Origin: Dyadobacter sp. SG02
GTDB taxonomy: Bacteria; Bacteroidota; Bacteroidia; Cytophagales; Spirosomataceae
Length of the DNA stretch: 64,000 nt
Direction of reading: 5' to 3'
Assembly: GCF_900109045.1 (NCBI RefSeq)
Contig: NZ_FNYL01000005.1
Location: 531,340-595,339 of the forward strand
This document shows, one piece after another, positions 1 through 9,800 of this stretch; position 1 is the first letter of the stretch, and every line of letters starts with the position of its first letter. Under the pieces are notes generated by a model. That model saw only the letters and a list, made by a program, of their open reading frames with translations. It did not search any database and was not told the origin of the DNA. A program made the position numbers and the translations under genes.

Positions 1-561
1 GGCCAGGTGCTGGCCGTCGAAAGTACGCAGGAATGTCGCCTTCTGCTCGATGGTGAAATAGGCGATGTCGCTCGTGCGGATGCTGAAAAGTTTCGGGCCG
101 GCCGACGCCAGGAAGCGCTCTTTGTACCCTTCCTCGTTATTCGACTGGTACATGGCCATCAACGCCGCGAAATCGGGTGTGGGTGTAACCGCCGATTTGG
201 AATGCAATGCTACAAACTTGTCGATCGCCGTGGTGAGCTCCGCCTTATCGACCGGTTTCAGCAAATAATCGATCCCGTTGGTTTTGAATGCTTTAAGCGT
301 GTATTCCGAGTAAGCCGTCGTGAAAATAATGGGGACAGTCAATTTCAGCTCCTCGATGATCTTGAATGCAAGATCGTCTTCCAGATGCAGATCCATGAAA
401 ATCAGGTCCGGCCGTATGTTGCCCACGTCGCTCAGCCACTGGATACTTTCCCTGACCGACGATAGTTTCGCCATCACATTGATTTGGGGATCATATTTGC
501 CGACAAGGCTTTCCAGGCGGTTGGCACTCAGCGACTCGTCCTCTATTATAAGCACATTCAT
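1..561 (-). CDS. LytTR-family response regulator, C-terminus cut by window edge
   Basis: The reading frame opens at an ATG at 559-561 and runs off the left edge, so about 187 residues are visible. The N-terminus is a CheY-like receiver: acidic pair Glu7/Asp8, phospho-acceptor Asp57 in an IFMDLHL context, switch Thr in FTTAY, and the LLKPV lysine. After a linker, the beginning of a LytTR DNA-binding domain is visible (RFLASAGPKLFSIRTSDIAYF). The start codon overlaps the stop of the upstream kinase by 4 bases (ATGA), so translation is probably coupled and the kinase is the cognate partner. LytTR regulators bind direct repeats through a beta-fold domain; the target here is unknown. Family call is firm; the missing C-terminus only limits length. 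Confidence 0.93.
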   Translation of the reverse strand, partial: MNVLIIEDESLSANRLESLVGKYDPQINVMAKLSSVRESIQWLSDVGNIRPDLIFMDLHLEDDLAFKIIEELKLTVPIIFTTAYSEYTLKAFKTNGIDYLLKPVDKAELTTAIDKFVALHSKSAVTPTPDFAALMAMYQSNNEEGYKERFLASAGPKLFSIRTSDIAYFTIEQKATFLRTFDGQHLA

Positions 562-1658
562 GAAAGCAGCGGCACTTTAACGGTAAAACAGCCGTCGGTT
601 TTGTCAACCATTACCGGCTTGTCAATCAGCAATTTATAGCGGTTTACAATATTTTGCAGGCCGAGCCGCGTCGACGATTCCGGCAGTTCGCGGACTTGCA
701 GCGGGTTGCTGATCACCAGGTAATCGCCCTCCACGCCGATGGTTATCAGCAGCGGATTACTGGCCGACATCCTGTTATGCTTCACCGCGTTCTCCACAAG
801 CAACTGCAAGGTGAGCGGCACGATCGAGTATTTGTCTTTTTCCTGGCCTGAAATCCGTATATCCAGGCTCAGCTTATTCTCAAAGCGGATCATCAGGAGG
901 AACATATACGTTTCCAGAAACTCGATCTCCGTCGCCAGTTTAATGGAGTCATACACCGACTTTTCCAGAATATACCGGTAAGCCTTCGAAAGCTGGTTGA
1001 TGAATTTGACGGAAAGCTCCTGGTTCGTTTCGACCAGTGTAGTGAGCACGCTGAAATTATTGAACAGAAAATGCGGGCTTACCTGGTTTTTCAATGCATT
1101 GAAATTGGCCGTCGCGTTCTCTTTCTGCAATCGCTCTTCGTTGATGACGACCCTTTGCAGACGCTCGTACACGCGCTTGTTGGCCGCGAGATAATACTCC
1201 GCCATGAGCGCCAACACCGTGATACTCGTATTCGCCCGCTGTTTCAGCACCGGTGTTTTATTCATTGTAATGGGCAATACGTCGAAACTTCCTTTTTCAA
1301 AAACCGCCTCCATCCAATGCCAGAGGTATCGGTACCAATGGTTGAATACCATCGCCAATGCGATTGCCACGACGAGCATGATAGCCTGGTTCACCACACG
1401 AAAACGGTCCGGAAAATCCTCCCCAAGAAAACGGGAGGTCACATATTGCAACCATTCGATGACATTGATCCAGAGAATAAAAAAGGCAATACTGAACACT
1501 ACCTCCATCGTCCACAGCGGCAGGCGATGCCAGAAAGTGGGCAAGTCGATCTCCAAAACGTTCATGTAGATGCGTATAGGCACATATATGACCGCGAAGC
1601 CCAGACCAAGTTCCCATTTTTGGCGGTTAGTGAGACGGGATGTTATTCGGGATTGCAT
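558..1658 (-). CDS. LytS/YehU-like membrane sensor histidine kinase
   Basis: 366 residues. Hydrophobic segments near residues 17-36, 51-70 and 92-110 (perhaps one more near 143-158) form the membrane sensor. A short coiled stretch leads to the His_kinase (PF06580) signature NQVSPHFLFN with phospho-acceptor His196, and a degenerate GHKL ATPase follows with an N-box LVENAVKHN and a LGLQNIVNRY end motif. There is no separate periplasmic domain, as is usual for Bacteroidota LytS-type kinases. It is the first gene of a two-gene unit; its stop overlaps the start of the LytTR regulator. The signal sensed cannot be read from the sequence. A similar, separate pair lies at 55.3-57.1 kb. Confidence 0.94.
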   Translation of the reverse strand: MQSRITSRLTNRQKWELGLGFAVIYVPIRIYMNVLEIDLPTFWHRLPLWTMEVVFSIAFFILWINVIEWLQYVTSRFLGEDFPDRFRVVNQAIMLVVAIALAMVFNHWYRYLWHWMEAVFEKGSFDVLPITMNKTPVLKQRANTSITVLALMAEYYLAANKRVYERLQRVVINEERLQKENATANFNALKNQVSPHFLFNNFSVLTTLVETNQELSVKFINQLSKAYRYILEKSVYDSIKLATEIEFLETYMFLLMIRFENKLSLDIRISGQEKDKYSIVPLTLQLLVENAVKHNRMSASNPLLITIGVEGDYLVISNPLQVRELPESSTRLGLQNIVNRYKLLIDKPVMVDKTDGCFTVKVPLLS

Positions 1659-1712
1659 TTACTTTTAATTCTGAACATCAAAAGTAAATAAAGAAGCATT
1701 AACTGTGATCTA

Positions 1713-1841
1713 CTATTTTTCCAATGAGCTCCGCGAATGCTTCGTCCGGACCGGACTGGTGTGCGTCCAGTTCTTGAATGCGCGGTGGAATGCGCTGGGT
1801 TCTGTGTATCCCAAAACCTCCGAAATGGCGAGAAAGAAAGG
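1713..1841 (-). pseudogene. AraC-family C-terminal HTH remnant
   Basis: On the minus strand this 42-codon stretch reads PFFLAISEVLGYTEPSAFHR, then AFKNWTHTSPVRTK and a few more residues before a TAG stop. That is the second helix-turn-helix of an AraC regulator (the family pattern is IAxxLGYxxxSaFxRAFKxWxGxSPxxyR). A TAA sits directly before the first residue and no start codon or N-terminal domain lies upstream, so only the last sixth of the gene remains. It lies between the terminator of the SRPBCC gene and the LytS gene. I read it as debris of a deleted regulator. Confidence 0.8.
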
Positions 1842-1884
1842 TTACGAAAATGAATTGATTAAAAAGTATTGTATTTAAATGCAA

Positions 1885-1915
1885 AAGCGGCCCGATCGGT
1901 AAGATCGGGCCGCTT
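1885..1915 (-). terminator. Terminator after SRPBCC gene
   Basis: A perfect 13-bp stem (AAGCGGCCCGATC and its complement) encloses a 5-nt loop. On the minus strand it is followed by a short T run. It sits 28 bp past the stop of the minus-strand SRPBCC gene. Confidence 0.75.
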
Positions 1916-1942
1916 GCTTATAACAGATTGTCAATCTGACGA

Positions 1943-2362
1943 TTACTTCTCCGCATATCTCTTGAAATTGTCAAGAATCGCCTGCCAGCCGGCTTGCTGA
2001 AAATCAACCGGGTGGGTATTTTCAGGGTCGAATGTTTCTACCACTTTGGTACCATCTCCTTCCTGTTCAAACAGTACAGTCACTTTACGACCGTCGCCCA
2101 AAGTGTAGGCCAGGTAGCGGTTTTCCTCCACTTCGGAATAGGTACCGCCGAAATCGAAACTAAAACTGCCGTCCTTGGCTGCCATGGTGGTTTTGATGTT
2201 TCCGCCTACGCGCACGTCGTTTTCAGAATACGGCGCGTGCCAGTCGTCGGATGCGAAACACCATTGGGTAATGTGCTCCGGTGCATTCCATTTGTTCCAA
2301 ACCTCGGCTACCGGTGCATTGATAATCGCTTGTACAGTTACAGGTTGTGTTGTCGCTTCCAT
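1943..2362 (-). CDS. SRPBCC / AHSA1-like domain protein
   Basis: 139 residues, the length of a single START-like (SRPBCC, AHSA1) domain. It opens with the typical VQAIINAPVAEVWNKWNAPEHITQWCFAS strand-helix pattern, has the GGTYSEVEENRYLAYTLGDGR middle, and ends in the long C-terminal helix GWQAILDNFKRYAEK. These domains form a hydrophobic pocket; most bacterial members have no proven ligand. No signal peptide, so cytosolic. It is monocistronic between two terminators. Two further members of the superfamily lie at 47.0-48.0 kb in an ArsR operon. The molecular role here is unknown. Confidence 0.9.
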   Translation of the reverse strand: MEATTQPVTVQAIINAPVAEVWNKWNAPEHITQWCFASDDWHAPYSENDVRVGGNIKTTMAAKDGSFSFDFGGTYSEVEENRYLAYTLGDGRKVTVLFEQEGDGTKVVETFDPENTHPVDFQQAGWQAILDNFKRYAEK

Positions 2363-2440
2363 TTCTTTGTGTTTTTTAGTAATTGATTGATGTTACAAAG
2401 TTGCCGGGTTTCCGGGAAACGGAGCGATGGTCGTTGCGAC

Positions 2441-2470
2441 AAAAAGCGGGTGCATTTGCGGCACCCGCTT
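2441..2470 (-). terminator. Terminator after flavin oxidoreductase gene
   Basis: AAGCGGGTGC and GCACCCGCTT form a 10-bp stem with a 7-nt loop. Read on the minus strand it ends in five Ts, 12 bp downstream of the oxidoreductase stop. Confidence 0.85.
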
Positions 2471-2481
2471 CAAAACTGTCA

Positions 2482-3519
2482 TTATTTCACTGCAAGAGCT
2501 TTTTTTACCGCCGGTGCAACGTGCGTTCCAAGCAGTTCTATCGACTTCATCAGGTCCTTATGCGCAGGCGCACCCACGTCCGTATGCATGAGAAAGCGCG
2601 TAAGGCCGAACATCTCCTGATGGTAAAGTATCTTGTCCACCACCGCATTGGGCTCGCCCACGAACAACGCGCCGTTGCGGCTTTGCCCACCTTCGAACTG
2701 CGCACGCGTATAAGGCGCCCACCCGCGGCTGCGACCGACCCGGTCCATTTGCGCGGCGTAGGAAGGGAAATACGTCTCGTTCAAGGCATTGCCATCCAGT
2801 CCTACCAACCCATGCGAATGCGTAGCGAGCTGCATTTTGGCCGGATCATGGCCTGCTTCCAGGTATTCGGTTTTATATAGTTCAAAAAACGGCTGGAACT
2901 GCGACGGCATCCCGCCGATGATCGCTATGATCAATGGAAGGCCAAGCCGCGCCGCGCGTACCACCGACTGCGGCGTACCACCTACCGCCACCCAGATGTC
3001 CAGCTTATTGTCCACGGCCCGTGGCAAAACCTCCTGCCGGTCGAGCGTGGCGCGGAACTTGCCTTTCCAGGTGATGACGTCTTTTTCATTGATCTCTTTC
3101 AGCAATTGCAGTTTTTCCGAGAACAAGCCATCGTAATCATTCAAATCATACCCGAACAGCGGGAACGACTCGATGAAGCTGCCCCGGCCGACCGTAATTT
3201 CCGCGCGGCCTCCTGAAATAAGATCGACGGTCGAGAAATTCTGGTAAACCCGCACCGGGTCCGCGGAGCTCAATACCGTGACCGAGCTGGTGAGTTTAAT
3301 ATTTTTGGTCACCGAAGCCGCTGCCGCGAGAATGATCTCGGGTGTCGAAACCGCGAAATCCGGCCGGTGGTGCTCGCCTATCCCGAACACATCCAGCCCA
3401 ACCTCGTCGGCCAGCCTGATTTCTTCCAACATATCCTGCAAGCGCTCCTGCGACGACTGAAAAGAACGGGTAGCATTGTTAAATGCCAGGTCCCCGAACA
3501 TACTGATCCCTATTTCCAT
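2482..3519 (-). CDS. Luciferase-like (LLM class) flavin-dependent oxidoreductase
   Basis: 345 residues from the ATG at 3517-3519 (MEIGISMFGDLAF); an upstream in-frame extension has no family character. The protein is a bacterial luciferase-type TIM barrel: the early GISMFGD strand, FGIGEHHRPDFAVSTP (the EHH signature), VTVLSSADPVRVYQNFSTVDLISGGRAEITVGRGSF for flavin binding, and VGGTPQSVVRAARLGLPLI near the phosphate site. It would use FMN or F420-like cofactor supplied by a reductase to oxidise an unknown small substrate. Members of this subgroup are annotated LLM class flavin-dependent oxidoreductase. It stands alone with its own terminator. The 3.5-3.8 kb gap separates it from the divergent giant secreted protein. 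Confidence 0.92.
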   Translation of the reverse strand: MEIGISMFGDLAFNNATRSFQSSQERLQDMLEEIRLADEVGLDVFGIGEHHRPDFAVSTPEIILAAAASVTKNIKLTSSVTVLSSADPVRVYQNFSTVDLISGGRAEITVGRGSFIESFPLFGYDLNDYDGLFSEKLQLLKEINEKDVITWKGKFRATLDRQEVLPRAVDNKLDIWVAVGGTPQSVVRAARLGLPLIIAIIGGMPSQFQPFFELYKTEYLEAGHDPAKMQLATHSHGLVGLDGNALNETYFPSYAAQMDRVGRSRGWAPYTRAQFEGGQSRNGALFVGEPNAVVDKILYHQEMFGLTRFLMHTDVGAPAHKDLMKSIELLGTHVAPAVKKALAVK

Positions 3520-3702
3520 TTCCTGTTTATTTTTCGTCTTTGTGCTGGCGCGACGGCTATACCGCAGCGTCAGAAATACAACCGCCGGCACATCGTATAG
3601 ATTCCGTTATCACACGTTCAGCGCGGTATCCAAAAGTATAGTGCGGCGCAGTACCGACCGCCGCCATCCACTCATTTAAACATTAGTCAATAGACCGTTT
3701 AA

Positions 3703-3731
3703 TTGAATTTGGAGTACCTAGCGTATATTTG
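3703..3731 (+). promoter_or_regulatory. Candidate Bacteroidota promoter for the giant T9SS gene
   Basis: A TTG at 3703-3705 and TATATTTG at 3724-3731, separated by 18 nt, fit the Bacteroidota pattern (TTG, about 19 nt, TAnnTTTG). It lies about 105 bp upstream of the start at 3836. The rest of the 3.52-3.83 kb gap shows no other feature. Confidence 0.45.
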
Positions 3732-3835
3732 GCCCGCTCAACAACTCTTACTAGCCGTTTGAAAATTAAATTTGTGGCCCCCACAGGCTCAACAGGATAA
3801 TTATCAACCCTAAATATTCTTTCAGTAAGCCATTT

Positions 3836-6800
3836 ATGGAACAACTCTACCTCGTACCGGGCAAATCTGCCCGCTACTTCCTATTTCTCGTCGTATGGTT
3901 GCTTGCCGTGCAGGGTTATGCCTCTACCAAATACGTGGATGCAGCCGCCGGCGACGACTCCAACGATGGAGCAGGCTGGAATACAGCCTACAAAACGCTC
4001 ACCAAAGCACTGGCCGAAGCAGCCGGTGATCCTGCGATCGATGCCATTCTTCTGGCCGAAGGGACTTACTACCCTACCGCCGACCCATCGGGCACCGACC
4101 GGGAAGTTGCGTTTATGGTGCAACGTGGCGGTTTGTCGATCCGCGGTGGATACCCCACCGGCGGTGGCACGCAGGACCCCGTGGGCCACCCTACCATTCT
4201 GAGCGGCGACATTGGAACATCCAACGATATGTCGGACAACAGTTATCACGTCATGGTGATCGTAGGACTTGCCGCAGACGCGGCCCCGCTGGTAATTGAA
4301 GGACTTACTTTTACAAAAGGAAATGCCAATGCGACCGGCACGCCGCAATACAACGGTATCGATGTTCACCGCGATTATGGCGGCGGGTTGTATGCGCACG
4401 CCATTCTCAACACGGCCCCCGAGGCATTTGTGATCCGCCAATGCAATTTCATCGCTAACCACGCCGACTACGGAGGTGCCGGGATATTCCTCGAAAACGC
4501 GACACCGACGATAGAAAACATCGTATCATCCGAAAATTCGGGTAAACACGGCGGCGGCATTTACAACCTGTATGCCACCCCGCATATCAAGAACAGCTAT
4601 TTCAGAGGCAATAATATGACCGGCAATGGCGGCGGTATCCTGAATGTGAATTGTAATCCGAAGATCACAGGATGCCTGATCACCGGTAACAAGGCCGACG
4701 TCGGCGGCGGCGTCTACAATTACAGCGCTTCTCCGACGATCAACAGCTGTACCATCGCAAGCAACACCGCGAACGATGGCGGCAGCATTTACAATACCGT
4801 CAATTCGAATGAGGTAGTGATCAACACCATTGTGTTTGGCAATAATCAGGGGCTTTTTCATTCATTATCCACCACTACGGCCACTTACAGTCTGATCCAG
4901 GGTGAGAGTAGCACGGCTAACGGGAACCTAGACGGTACGACGGCTGTGTCCGTTTTTATGAACCCGCTGCCAGCCGCCGACGCCCCCACCACAGGCGGTG
5001 ATTATCGCCTGATACCGGGAAGTGCGGTTGTAAATGCCGGAAACAACACCGCCGTCAACGGATTAATCACCACGGATGTGACAGGCGAGCCACGAATTAC
5101 TTCCGGTACGATCGACCTGGGCGCTTACGAACAAACCATTACTTGCGGAAATACCACCCTGTACGTAGACGCAAGCGCTGCGAACCCGGGCGAAGGCGTC
5201 TCCTGGGCCCGCCCGTATACGAGGCTGAGCGACGCAATGGCCGAGGCAGCCGCGTGTCCCGCAGTAACGACTATCTACGTTGCAAAGGGTAATTACTATC
5301 CCACAGGCTCACAAACCGGCACCGATCGCAATGCGACATTCGGCATTTACCGGGGTGGGTTGAAGATTTTCGGGGGATATCCCACCGGTGGCGGGGTCAG
5401 GGACATTGGTGCGAACCCCACCACCCTTCATGGAAACATAGGCGCATCCGGAAATAATGGCGACAACAGTTACCACGTAATAGTCATTGCCGGGCTTACT
5501 GCCGGCGCAGATTCCGTGGTGGTCGACGGTTTCGTGGTCGTGGATGGCAACGCCAACACGTCGGGCGATGCTACTTTAAATGGTATTGGCGTTTCGCGCG
5601 AGCGTGGCGGAGGTATTGTAATCAAATCCAATGCCAATGGCGGGAAAGTGTCGGTACGTAATGTGCGTTTCGAGAATAACAGGGCAAACTCGATAGGCGG
5701 AGGTTTTTACACGGAAAATGCCAGTCCAAACGTATTGAATTGCGTATTTATCCTCAACAGGGCAGATCTCGGTGGCGGTGTCGCCGTCGATCTTCAAACC
5801 GGTGCGCAATTCATCAACTGCAAAGTACAAGCCAATACCTCCACCAACAACGGCGGCGGGGTATTTGTCAACAGCAACACGGCATCGGCTTTTATCAACT
5901 GCCTGATCACTGGCAACCGGGCCAGTGTTTACGGTGCGGGCATGTATGCCGCGGGAACGGTCTCTCCCTCGATCATCAATTGTACTTTTGCTACCAACCA
6001 GTGCGCGTCCGCCGGGGGTATTCATTTTGAAACGGCGTCGCCGGTAATCAAGAACTCGATCATCAAAGGTAATTCAGGAACTTCGTTCATTAACGGTATC
6101 AGGAAGGCTCCAAGTGCTTCTTTCAATTTTGTCGAAAATTCCCTGATCGACGATCTCAGCGGCGGCGACCCACTCTTTACGACACTCCCGCACCCCGCAA
6201 ACTCGCCTACTTTGCTGGGGGATTATCATGTAAAACCCGGCAGTGCCGCGATCAACGCCGGCAACAATACGCTCCTACCTCCCGGCATTTATACCGATCT
6301 GGACGGAAAACGGCGCATTCAGGGCAACCGGACTGATATCGGAGTCTACGAAACGATACTGTCGTGCCCCGCCGGTTCCGACCTTTTTGTAGATGGCAGT
6401 TCCGCTACCCCGGGCGACGGCAGTAGCTGGGCAACGCCTTTTTCTACGCTTTCAGAGGCACTCGGCCAGGCGGCTGTTTGCCCTGCGGTGACACGGGTTC
6501 TGGTTGCGCAAGGCACCTACTACCCCACCGGATTCCAGTCGAGTACGGACCGTCGTGCTGCATTCATCGTAGCGCGGCCAGGTATCCGGGTGCTCGGCGG
6601 ATTCCCGGCCGGCGGCGGTGCCCGATCGGTCACGGCTAATCCGACGATCCTCAGCGGTGATATCGGAACGGCCAACAACAACGCCGACAACAGCTACCAC
6701 ATACTGGCCATTGCCGGATTACCTGCTGGCGGCGACTCGGTAGTGGTCGATGGCTTTACCATCAGTGGCGCCAATGCCGACGGCTCAGGTTCCGATTATT

Positions 6801-9800
6801 TTAATGGACAAAACATTGGGCAGAATGTCGGCGGTGGTGTGGTACTCTCTGCTAATAATATGGCCTCCAACATCGGATTGAGCCAATCCCGCATTGTGGG
6901 TAATAATGCTTCCGAGGGTGGTGGTTTGTATGTAGCACAATCTGCGCCCGTGCTTACCGGCAACCTCATCGCAGGTAATAGCGGCGGGGCCATCCGTACC
7001 AGCAATGCTTCCCCTGTTTTAATCAATAATACCATAGCAGGCAATAATGCTGCCGAAGGTGCAGGAGCGAAGTTGTCCGACAATTCGGTGTTAACCCTCC
7101 AAAACACGATCATTTCCGGCAATGCCAGTGGTGTTTCCAAAGACGGTACTTCTTCTCTGACCCAGTCCCATAGCCTGGTACAAGGTGAAGCAGGCGGTAC
7201 TAACGGCAATATCGACGGGGCTGCCAACCCGATGTTCCAGGCCGCTGTTGCATTTGGATCGGCGCCTGCTGTTAACGGCAATTACGGACAGGCTCTGGGA
7301 AGCCCGGTGATCAACGCGGGCGATAATGCGGTATTCCCGGGAGGCATTACCCTCGACCTTGCCGGCCAGCCGCGCATTCAGGATGCGACTATCGATATGG
7401 GTGCATTTGAGCAGTTGAATACCTGCTTTGCCCAGACCTTGTACGTGGATCAATCGATGGGCGCTTCGGGCGACGGAACTACCTGGGCAACCGCCTACAA
7501 AACACTCGGTGAGGCACTTACCAAGGCCGACGAATGTGCGAATGTGGCGCAAATCCTCGTTGCGCAAGGTACCTACTACCCGCCAGGCGACCAGAACGGT
7601 TCAGATATCGACGCAACGTTCGGGATCTTCCGCGGCGGCCTGAAACTCCTCGGCGGGTATGCGACCGGCGGCGGGGCGAGAGATCCGGCATCGAACAAAA
7701 CGACGCTTAGCGGTGAACTCGGAACCATATTTGCGCACGACAACAGCCGTCACGTCATGGTCATTGCCGGCTTGCCTGCCGGTGCCGATTCCGTGGTGGT
7801 GGATGGGTTCGATATCATCTGGGGCAATGCCGCCGGCTTTGGTCCATTGACAATTCACGATCAGAGTATCAATCAGCAGAATGGCGCCGGTATTTATATG
7901 ACTGCGAACAATCAGTCTGATAAAGTTGCGATCCGTAGGTCCAGACTATTCGGTCACAGCGGTATCGGTGCGGGATTTTACATTGAACAAACTTCGCCTG
8001 TACTGATCGGCAACGACATTTTCGCCAACAACGGCGGCGCGATCCTCGCCGCGAATGCAACGGTGACGCTGATCAACAATACGATCGCCGGAAACAATTC
8101 GACGAGTGCGGCAGTGAACATCGCTTCCAACAGCACATTGAATGTTCATAATACCATTATTTACAACAACAATGCCGGTATTTTCAAAGATGGCAGTTCG
8201 ACGGCCAACCTGTCGCACAGCCTCGTGCAAGGCGAAAGCAGTACGACGGATGGCAATATCGACGGTGCCACCGACCCGCTCTTCGTCAGCCCGTTCACTT
8301 ATGTGATCGCGCCCAACGACCGGGGCGATTATAGCGTCACCCCGGCCAGTCCGGTCATCGACAAGGGTGATAACAGCCGGTTCCCCGCGTACATCACGCA
8401 GGACATGTACGGCAATGCACGCGTGCAGGGCGGCACCATCGAAATGGGTGCTTACGAGGCCCAATCGCTTTGCAGCGAGCCGGTGCGGTATGTGGATGCA
8501 AGCGTAAGCGCATCCGGCAACGGCTCCGAATGGTCGCAGGCGTTCAAAACGATGGATGATGCGTTCGCGGCTTTGGAAATATGTCCTGATATCACAACCA
8601 TTCGCGTGGCAGCAGGCACTTATTATCCCGGCGGCAACCAGGCTGGTACGAACCGCGATGCCACGTTTGCGATCACCCGCGGCAATCTCAAAATCGAGGG
8701 TGGTTACCCGGCAGGTGGCGGCACACGCAATATTTCGGCGAACACGACGGTTCTGAGCGGGGATATTGGTACATCGAACGACGCTACCGACAATGCACAC
8801 CACATCATGGTGATCGCCGGCCTCAATGCCGCGGCCGATTCGGTGATTGTCGAAGGGTTTACCATTACCGGCGGAAACGCAAATGGTACCGATTTCTTTA
8901 CAGTTAATTCCAAGAACGTTTCGCGTGACTACGGTGGCGGCATCAACGTTTTCGATAATGCGAACGGCGGTAAGATCCGCATTTCCGATTGTATTTTCAG
9001 TAATAACAAAGCCACCGGCGGCGGCGGGGCGATCGCCAGCTCATTTACCCAGCTTACTACCGCCAGAAATTCTTTCAACGGCAACAGCGGGGCTTCGGGT
9101 GCGGCTGTTAATAATAGTGCAGGGACAATCGTCATCACCGGAAGCGCATTCAATTCCAACAATGGCTCGTTCGGAGGCGCAGTTTACAACTATGCCAGCG
9201 CCTCGAAAATTCTGGGTAACACTTTTGAATTAAATCAGGCTAACAGCGGCGGGGCCATCTATACAGCACTACAACCCGCCGCCGAAATCGCGGATAATAC
9301 CTTTACCGATAACCACGCGGATGAACTCGGCGGAGCGGTATACAACACTTCACCGGCGGTGTTCCGCGATAATTCGTTCAAATCGAATGACGCAAACGTC
9401 TATGGAGGAGCGATGTATAACAACAACAATGCCTCTCCCGTTATCACCGGCTCTACCTTCGAAAGCAACCAGAGCCCCAGCGGCGGTGCCATTCACAACG
9501 CTTCCGGTGCTAAACCGAAGATTATCAATTCGGTATTCAAAGGGAACAGCGGCCAGTCGGGTGCTGCAATTTTCAACCAGTCGGCGTCGCCGGACATTAC
9601 CAGCGTGTTGTTTTCCGGCAACAAGGCTTCCTTGTTTGGTGGCGCGATTTGCAATCAGTCGGCATCGCCTGTGATCATTAATGCAACATTTGCCGGAAAT
9701 TCCGCCGCCGACGGAGGCGCTATTTTCAACCAGTTCAGCTCGACGCCCCAGGTCCGCAACTCCATTATCTATGGCAACAGCACCGGGATTGGCAACGACG

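Noticed and set aside
1699..1884. Small 61-residue minus-strand protein
   Set aside because: A different frame of the same DNA reads a clear AraC HTH, so this is the shifted frame of the remnant.
2482..3591. Longer start of the flavin oxidoreductase (24 extra residues)
   Set aside because: The extension is basic and unlike the family, whose members start at the MEIGISMFGD-type strand.
7946..8803. 285-residue frame antisense to the giant beta-helix gene
   Set aside because: Repetitive coding DNA makes long antisense frames; Cys/Arg-rich product without signal or domain.
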